A program made the translations under genes and the position numbers. A stretch of 64,000 bases of DNA from Microbacterium sp. T32 (lineage in GTDB: Bacteria; Actinomycetota; Actinomycetes; Actinomycetales; Microbacteriaceae), in contig NZ_LQQP01000005.1 in the NCBI RefSeq assembly GCF_001619615.1, positions 47,874 to 111,873 on the forward strand, read 5' to 3'. The notes beneath the pieces were generated by a model that saw nothing but the letters and a program-made list of their open reading frames with translations, was not told the DNA's origin and did no database searches. Below, one piece after another: positions 59,348 to 64,000 of the stretch. How positions within the stretch are numbered: position 1 is the stretch's first letter; each line of letters begins with the position of its first letter.

Positions 59348-60102
59348 GCGCCGCGCCCCTCGACGGGCTCGTCGCCGTGGTGACGGGCGCGGGTTCGGGT
59401 ATCGGCCTCGCCACCGCGCTTCTGCTGCGCGATCGCGGCGCCGAGGTGTGGAGCCTCGACGCGGCCGACGGTGATGCCGTTCCCGGCATCCCTCGCCTTC
59501 GGTGCGACGTCCGCGATGGCGCGTCGATCGCTGCGGCGGTCGCCGAGGTCGCCGCCGTCCACGGGCGGATCGACGTGTTGGTCAACAACGCCGGGATCAG
59601 CGCCGTCGGAACCGTCGAGGCCTTCGACGAGGCCGAGTGGGCGCGCGTCCTCGACGTCAACGTCGTCGGGATGGCCCGCATGAGTTCGGCCTGCCTCCCC
59701 TGGCTGCGGCGCTCCGAGCACGCCGCGATCGTGAACGTCTGCTCGATCGCGGCGCTGAACGGTCTGCCAGAACGCGCCCTGTATTCGGCATCCAAGGGAG
59801 CCGTCTACGCGCTGACGCTGGCCATGGCCACCGATCACGTGGGCGAGGGCATTCGCGTGAACGCAGTGAGCCCCGGCACCGTCGAGACGCCGTTCGTCAC
59901 GCGGATGCTAGAGGGCTTCGCCGACCCGGTCGCCGAACGCCGGGCTCTTGAAGCGCGGCAGGCCACACGGCGACTGGTGCAGCCGGAGGAGGTGGCGCGG
60001 GCGATCGCGTACCTCGTCGATCCGGATGCCACGTCGACCACCGGCACGATCCTCGACGTCGACGGCGGCGTGACGCGTCTGCGCGTGCGGGCCGAGTCAT
60101 GA
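59344..60102 (+). CDS. SDR, probable 2-keto-3-deoxy-L-fuconate dehydrogenase
   Basis: 252 aa from GTG 59344. TGAGSGIG cofactor loop, NNAG, Ser in VNVCSIAALNG, Tyr-x-x-x-Lys in YSASKGAV and C-terminal ILDVDGGVTRL. In the oxidative fucose pathway this step forms the 2,4-diketo acid that the FAH enzyme cleaves. It overlaps both neighbours by four bases (GTGA, ATGA), so the three enzymes are made together. Confidence 0.87.
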   Translation: MSAAPLDGLVAVVTGAGSGIGLATALLLRDRGAEVWSLDAADGDAVPGIPRLRCDVRDGASIAAAVAEVAAVHGRIDVLVNNAGISAVGTVEAFDEAEWARVLDVNVVGMARMSSACLPWLRRSEHAAIVNVCSIAALNGLPERALYSASKGAVYALTLAMATDHVGEGIRVNAVSPGTVETPFVTRMLEGFADPVAERRALEARQATRRLVQPEEVARAIAYLVDPDATSTTGTILDVDGGVTRLRVRAES

Positions 60103-60947
60103 TCGACGCCCACGTCCACCTCTGGGACCCCGGGGTGCTGACCTACGAGTGGCTCGACGGGACGGAGCTGCGACGCCCGATGCTCCCCGCGGAGTACGAC
60201 CGAGGCGGAGTCGGGGTCGACGGCGCGGTGTTCGTGCAGGCCGCCGACGGCCCGTCGGATCCGGTTTCCGAAGCGCGGTGGGTCGACGGGCTCGACTGGC
60301 CCGAGCTCGTGGCGATCGTCGCGAACGCCGACCTCGGGTCCGGTGCCGTGGACGCGCATCTCGAGGCCCTTGCGTCCATTCCCCGCGTGACCGGGGTCCG
60401 GCATCTGCTGCAGGATCTGGCGGTCGACACCTTCCCCACCCTTGTGCCGGGGCTCGCGGCGCTCGCCGCCCGCGGAGGGAGGTTCGACGCGTGCCTCCGT
60501 CATGCGCAGTTGCCCGCGCTGATCGCGCTGCTGCGGGAGGTTCCTGAACTGACGGTCGTGGTCGACCACGTCGCCAAGCCACCGATGGGCGAGGGCATCG
60601 ACAGCGCCGCGGGGGCGGCGTGGGCTCGGTCGCTCGCGCTGCTGGCCGAACGGCCGCGGACCTTCGTGAAGCTGTCGGGACTCACCGCCGAAGCACGCGA
60701 CACCGCAGAGGTCGAGCGCCACGCGCCCGCCTTCCTCGCCCACGCCGTCGAGGTCTTCGGTCCGGAGCGGGCGATGATCGCCAGCGACTGGCCCGTGAGC
60801 TCGCACTTCGGCGCGGGCGGGTCATTCGCCGACTGGGTGGAGCTGGTGCGCGCCGTGGTCCCCGCCCAGGGCTGGGACGAGGTCGCCGAGGGCGCCGCGC
60901 GGCGAGCGTACCTGCCGGGCGGCGAGCCGGCGCTCGCCCGCGGCTGA
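60099..60947 (+). CDS. Amidohydrolase family lactonase, probable L-fuconolactonase
   Basis: 282 aa. Amidohydrolase-2 barrel: IDAHVHLWDP at the N-terminus (metal His-x-His), FVQAADGPSD, TGVRHLLQD, VVVDHVAKPPMGEG and ASDWPVSS with the late Asp. COG3618 members hydrolyse L-fucono-, L-rhamnono- or related 1,5-lactones. It completes the lactone step between the aldo/keto reductase and the dehydratase. ATGA overlap with the SDR. Confidence 0.87.
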   Translation: MIDAHVHLWDPGVLTYEWLDGTELRRPMLPAEYDRGGVGVDGAVFVQAADGPSDPVSEARWVDGLDWPELVAIVANADLGSGAVDAHLEALASIPRVTGVRHLLQDLAVDTFPTLVPGLAALAARGGRFDACLRHAQLPALIALLREVPELTVVVDHVAKPPMGEGIDSAAGAAWARSLALLAERPRTFVKLSGLTAEARDTAEVERHAPAFLAHAVEVFGPERAMIASDWPVSSHFGAGGSFADWVELVRAVVPAQGWDEVAEGAARRAYLPGGEPALARG

Positions 60948-60952
60948 CGCGT

Positions 60953-61029
60953 CGGGTGCGGCCGCGTCGGGGTGCGGCGGCGTGGGGTGCGGCCGCCTGG
61001 GGTGCGGCGGCGTGGGGTGCGGGCCGCTG
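60953..61029. repeat. 15-bp GC-rich tandem repeats
   Basis: About five units of the form GGGGTGCGGCGGCGT, with unit variants GGCCGCC and GGGCCGC, immediately after the lactonase stop. No coding potential; next to palindromic repeat copy 2. Confidence 0.7.
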
Positions 61030-61036
61030 GCGTTTC

Positions 61037-61089
61037 GGTGTCCAAGACACGCGGACGGTGCGGCGTGGCATCCGCGTGTCTTGGACACC
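61037..61089. repeat. Dispersed palindromic repeat, copy 2
   Basis: Perfect 19-bp arms GGTGTCCAAGACACGCGGA and its complement, separated by a 15-bp loop, in the gap between two convergent genes. Same family as 275-325. Could terminate the sugar operon, but copy 1 is not at a comparable site. Confidence 0.85.
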
Positions 61090-61158
61090 CAACTCAACGA
61101 CACCGCCGCAGCGTGCACGTCGGCGCAGCCACCGGCGCTCGCGCAGCGAACCCCCGGC

Positions 61159-61827
61159 CTACTGCGGCAGGCTCGCGCGCAAGCGGCGGGTCACCTCGGC
61201 CGCCGGCATGCGGCGGGGGAAGGCCGCGACGATGAGGTCGTCGCCCGCGGCGTCCTCGCCGTCAGGGTGCACGCCGTAGCGGCGCAGGACGTCGTCGAGG
61301 GCACGGCGGAGAGTGGATGCCGGCACCCGCGCGCCGCGCATGAGGCGGCGCAGCACGTGGTTGTGCACGGCGGTGACGAGGGCGGCGAAGCCGACGGCAT
61401 CCAGGGGGTCGAGGCCCGGAAGCGACTCGCGCAGGTACTGGTCGAAGAGGCGTTCGTACTGGAACACCGTCACGATCTCACGGTCGCGCAGCGCGGGTTC
61501 CTCGCGCACGATCGCGTAGCGGCGGCGGGCGAGCTCGGGGTCGGCGGCGAAGTGCCGGAACACCCGCATCGACGCGTCGCACACCGCGGCCCACGGGTCG
61601 TCGTGCGGCTGCGACAGGAAGGTGCGCGTCTCGTCGAGGAGCACCTCGTGGTCGGCGAACACGACGTCTTCCTTACCGCCGAACTGCCGGAAGAAGGTCG
61701 ACCGCGAGACTCCTGCCGCCTGCGCGATCTGCTCGACCGACGTCTGGTCGTAGCCGCGCTCGGCGAAGAGCGCGATCGCGGCGGCCACGACCGCGGTGCG
61801 GCCGGGAGGGGCGGGGACGTCGGTCAT
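61159..61827 (-). CDS. TetR family transcriptional regulator
   Basis: 222 aa from ATG 61827. Canonical N-terminal HTH: AIALFAERGYDQTSVEQIAQAAGVSRSTFFRQFGGKEDVVFADH (about residues 17-60). The ligand domain is helical with an Arg-rich patch (RRLMRGARVPASTLRRAL). TAGGCT lies seven bases before the ATG, a near-leaderless start. It diverges from the MFS exporter across about 107 bp and is its likely regulator. Confidence 0.92.
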   Translation of the reverse strand: MTDVPAPPGRTAVVAAAIALFAERGYDQTSVEQIAQAAGVSRSTFFRQFGGKEDVVFADHEVLLDETRTFLSQPHDDPWAAVCDASMRVFRHFAADPELARRRYAIVREEPALRDREIVTVFQYERLFDQYLRESLPGLDPLDAVGFAALVTAVHNHVLRRLMRGARVPASTLRRALDDVLRRYGVHPDGEDAAGDDLIVAAFPRRMPAAEVTRRLRASLPQ

Positions 61828-61934
61828 GACGGGAAGCCTAGGGGAGCCGCGGCCTCTCGACAGTTGTCGGGTGCCTCGCCGCGGACAGTGTCGTACGTTC
61901 GGGCCGCGGGGTGGACGGACCGATGGGAGAAGGT

Positions 61935-63524
61935 ATGGCACATCGGACCGGTGCCAGCGGTGGGGCGTGGGCGCCGTTCGCCCACCCCGCGTTCCGCAAC
62001 CTGTGGCTCGCGCAGCTCGGGTCGAACATCGGCAGCTGGATGCAGTCGGTCGGTGCGCAGTGGTTCCTCCTCGAGGCGACGCACTCGTCGGCGCTCGTAG
62101 CGTGGGTGCAGACGGCATCCCTGCTTCCGGTTCTGCTGCTGTCGCTGGTCGCGGGCGTGCTCGCCGACGGCGGCGATCGGCGGCGCCTCTTGATCGTGCT
62201 GTCGGCGGCATCCACGGTCGCCGCGAGCGCCCTGTGGGTGCTGGAAGCGGTCGGCGCGCTTGCGCCGTGGTCGCTGCTGCTCATGACGTTCGTGCTCGGA
62301 TGCATCGCCGCGCTGTCGAACCCGGCGTGGCAGGCGATCCAGCCCGATCTCGTGCCGCGCGCCGAGATCCCGGCGGCCGCGTCGCTGTCGGGCATCACGG
62401 TCAACGGCGCGCGGGCGATCGGTCCCGCGCTCGCGGGAGTGCTGGTCAGCCTCGGCGGTCCCGCGCTGGTGTTCGGGCTCAACGCCGTGTCGTTCGTCGG
62501 CGTCGTCGCGGTGCTCGCGAGATGGAGACCGGATGCCACGCCCCCGCGCCCCGCGCGCGAGCGGTTCCTGCCGGCCGCGGCCGCCGGCATCCGCTACGTA
62601 CGGTCGGCGCCGGGTGTGCGGCGGATCCTGCTGAGGTCGGGGTTGTTCGTGGTCCCGGCGTCGGTGCTGTGGGCTCTTCTGCCGGATGTCGCGAACACCC
62701 ACCTAGGCCTCGGCTCCGCGGGGTACGGCCTGCTGCTGGGCGTACTGGGCGTGGGCGCGGTGCTCGGGGTGTTCGTGATGCCGGCGCTCCGGCGGCGCCT
62801 GTCGGACTCGTGGATCCTCGCCGGCTCGGCCGCGGTCTACGCCGTGGGTCTCGCGGTTCCGGCGACGGGGTCGCTGCCCGCGGTGGTGGTGGCGTTCGTC
62901 TTCGTGGGGACCGCGTGGATCGCCACGGTCACCAACCTCAACGCCGCACTGCAACTGACGCTCGCCTCGTGGGTGCGGGCGCGCGGGATGGGCATCTATC
63001 TGCTGGTATTCATCGGCGGACAGGGCGTCGCGTCGTTCTTCTGGGGCGCGCTGGCGCAGGCGATCGGGTCGCTGGCGTGCTTCCTCATCGGTGCGGCGCT
63101 GCTGGTGCTGGTCGCCGCGAGCGTGCCGCTGTTGCCGCTGCTCCCGTCGACCGGGCGCCTCGACCGGACCGTCGTCGCTCTCGCCTCGGCGGCGCCGACG
63201 CTCGTCTTCCTCCCCGGTCCCGCGGACGGACCGGTCGCGATCACCGTCACCTACACGGTTCAGCCGGGCGACGAGACGGAGTTCGTCGCGGCGATGGCGG
63301 CGGTGGAACGCTCACGTCGCCGCACCGGCGCGAGCGACTGGCGACTCGACCGCAGCGGGGAGCGCGAGAACGTCTATCGCGAGGAGTTCGTCGTGCCCTC
63401 GTGGGGCGAATTCACGCGCGCGTCGGTCGAGCGGTGGACGGGGTACGACCGGGGAGTCCTGGATGCCGCGATCAAACTGACCGTAGGGGAGCCGGTCGAG
63501 GAGCACTTCTTCCCGGTGAGCTGA
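61935..63524 (+). CDS. MFS transporter (MFS_3/EntS-like) with C-terminal soluble domain
   Basis: 529 aa from ATG 61935 (GGAG five bases upstream; in-frame starts at 61911 and 61923 are possible). N-terminal FRNLWLAQLGSNIGSWMQSVGAQWFL is typical of MFS_3 exporters; about 11-12 helices to residue 415. From about 435 a soluble alpha/beta domain (VAITVTYTVQPGDETEFVAAMAAVERSRRRTGA ... VYREEFVVPSWGEFTR) resembles ABM-like dimeric domains found at the end of this family. Probably exports drugs or siderophore-like molecules, controlled by the adjacent TetR. Confidence 0.9.
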   Translation: MAHRTGASGGAWAPFAHPAFRNLWLAQLGSNIGSWMQSVGAQWFLLEATHSSALVAWVQTASLLPVLLLSLVAGVLADGGDRRRLLIVLSAASTVAASALWVLEAVGALAPWSLLLMTFVLGCIAALSNPAWQAIQPDLVPRAEIPAAASLSGITVNGARAIGPALAGVLVSLGGPALVFGLNAVSFVGVVAVLARWRPDATPPRPARERFLPAAAAGIRYVRSAPGVRRILLRSGLFVVPASVLWALLPDVANTHLGLGSAGYGLLLGVLGVGAVLGVFVMPALRRRLSDSWILAGSAAVYAVGLAVPATGSLPAVVVAFVFVGTAWIATVTNLNAALQLTLASWVRARGMGIYLLVFIGGQGVASFFWGALAQAIGSLACFLIGAALLVLVAASVPLLPLLPSTGRLDRTVVALASAAPTLVFLPGPADGPVAITVTYTVQPGDETEFVAAMAAVERSRRRTGASDWRLDRSGERENVYREEFVVPSWGEFTRASVERWTGYDRGVLDAAIKLTVGEPVEEHFFPVS

Positions 63525-63749
63525 TTACTCGCCCGTGGGAGGCGTGACGCCGAGATCCTCGTCCAGCTGCTCCTCGTCGATCGCGTCGCCCGGGACGGGC
63601 GTGCGGAACGGGGGCGTCGCGGTCGACGCGGGAAGCGTCTCTCCCTCGGCGCCGTCGTCGAACAGCACGTCGACGTCGTGGTCGAGGTCGATCTCGCGCG
63701 GGTCTTCCTCGGTCCCGTCCCGATGCACGGGCAGAAACGGATCGCTCAT
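63525..63749 (-). CDS. Small acidic protein of unknown function
   Basis: 74 aa from ATG 63749, very rich in Asp/Glu (EEDPREIDLDHDVDVLFDD, DEEQLDEDLG), without hydrophobic segments. AAAGGGAA lies about 15 bp upstream and TAGGCT (63796-63801, minus strand) is a -10 box for a short leader. Its stop abuts the MFS stop. No family recognised. The same frame is open upstream to the window edge, so an N-terminal extension cannot be excluded. Confidence 0.6.
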   Translation of the reverse strand: MSDPFLPVHRDGTEEDPREIDLDHDVDVLFDDGAEGETLPASTATPPFRTPVPGDAIDEEQLDEDLGVTPPTGE

Positions 63750-63851
63750 CGACACGGTCGTGTTCCCTTTCGGCCGGCGTGGTCTGACGCGGCTCAGCCT
63801 AGTTCGGGGGTGGGGCGAAAGGCCCGGGGCGGGGGGTGGCCCCGCGCGGGT

Positions 63852-64000
63852 TACCCTCCGCGGCGTCGGGCCGACGAGTGGGATGGATGCCGCGATGTCG
63901 GCCTTCGCGGTCGAGAGATTGTCCATGCGGAAGTAGGCGCCAGCCATGGCGACGAGAAACAGCGCAACCCAGATGAGGCCCGCGATGGGCAGGTTCAGGG
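63852..64000 (-). CDS. Possible partial coding segment with one membrane helix (right edge)
   Basis: A minus-strand frame entering from the right edge reads LNLPIAGLIWVALFLVAMAGAYF followed by RMDNLSTAKADIAASIPLVGP, a convincing membrane helix and soluble stretch. The frame has no stop before 63525, but beyond about 63850 the translation (Pro/Arg-rich) looks non-coding. Either the gene ends unusually far downstream or it joins the acidic protein. The end given is where coding character fades, not a stop. Confidence 0.3.

Noticed and set aside
1..64000. Search for insertion sequences, integrases, attachment sites, rRNA, riboswitches and CRISPR arrays
   Set aside because: No transposase or recombinase motifs, no terminal inverted repeats with target duplications, no rRNA-like sequence, no recognised riboswitch consensus and no regularly spaced short repeats were seen.

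Overview
The window is 64 kb of high-GC actinobacterial chromosome, most likely from Microbacterium or a close relative in the Microbacteriaceae. The reasons are strong G/C third-position bias, actinobacterial family content (SseB, DUF1684, YccF, LigD-type polymerases, PcrA, Zur-type rpmJ), many leaderless starts with a TANNNT box about 6 bp before ATG/GTG, and the word GGATGCC/GGCATCC occurring on both strands. No integrase, IS element, prophage, rRNA operon or CRISPR array was seen.

Layout. 1-9.5 kb: edge of a LigD-type polymerase gene, a Bax-inhibitor-1 family protein, a glycerophosphodiesterase, a renalase-like flavoprotein, an ABC-2 exporter pair, a secreted/membrane nuclease with an excalibur domain, a zinc-response divergon (CobW-C protein | Zur box | rpmJ) and a PD-(D/E)XK-like protein. 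9.6-19.4 kb (minus strand): a type I restriction-modification operon with unusual passengers. Its order is degenerate methylase-like HTH protein, hsdM, hsdS, DUF4230-like membrane protein, Era-like/DUF697 GTPase, hsdR. 19.5-30.3 kb: a lipoprotein, SDR, FtsX/LolD-type ABC transporter, two SnoaL/NTF2-like proteins, MarR, Fic protein, an odd tRNA-Met(CAT), GntR, EamA exporter and MarR genes, a VOC protein and membrane proteins. 30.3-44.9 kb: PcrA helicase behind a DNA-damage (RecA-NDp/PafBC-like) promoter, SseB, DUF1684, an LPXTG surface protein coupled to an O-antigen-ligase/TPR protein, LigD polymerase, LigC ligase, AI-2E transporter and acyl-CoA dehydrogenase.

45.0-60.9 kb: a sugar utilisation locus. 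It encodes a secreted beta-helix protein, a binding-protein-dependent ABC importer, a RhaM-type mutarotase and an oxidative 6-deoxyhexose pathway that looks like the L-fucose route (aldo/keto reductase, lactonase, enolase-superfamily dehydratase, SDR, FAH-family hydrolase). A second operon carries a 2-keto-3-deoxy-sugar branch (Zn-dehydrogenase, KduD-like SDR, KDPG aldolase, KDG kinase). A FadR-type GntR regulator lies inside, and related operator-like sequences sit in the three key promoter regions. 61-64 kb: a repeat-rich gap, TetR, an MFS exporter and a small acidic protein.

The best candidates for something undescribed are the restriction-modification operon with an embedded membrane GTPase module and a catalytically degenerate methylase-like protein, the fucose-type regulon, and a dispersed palindromic repeat found at both ends of the window.
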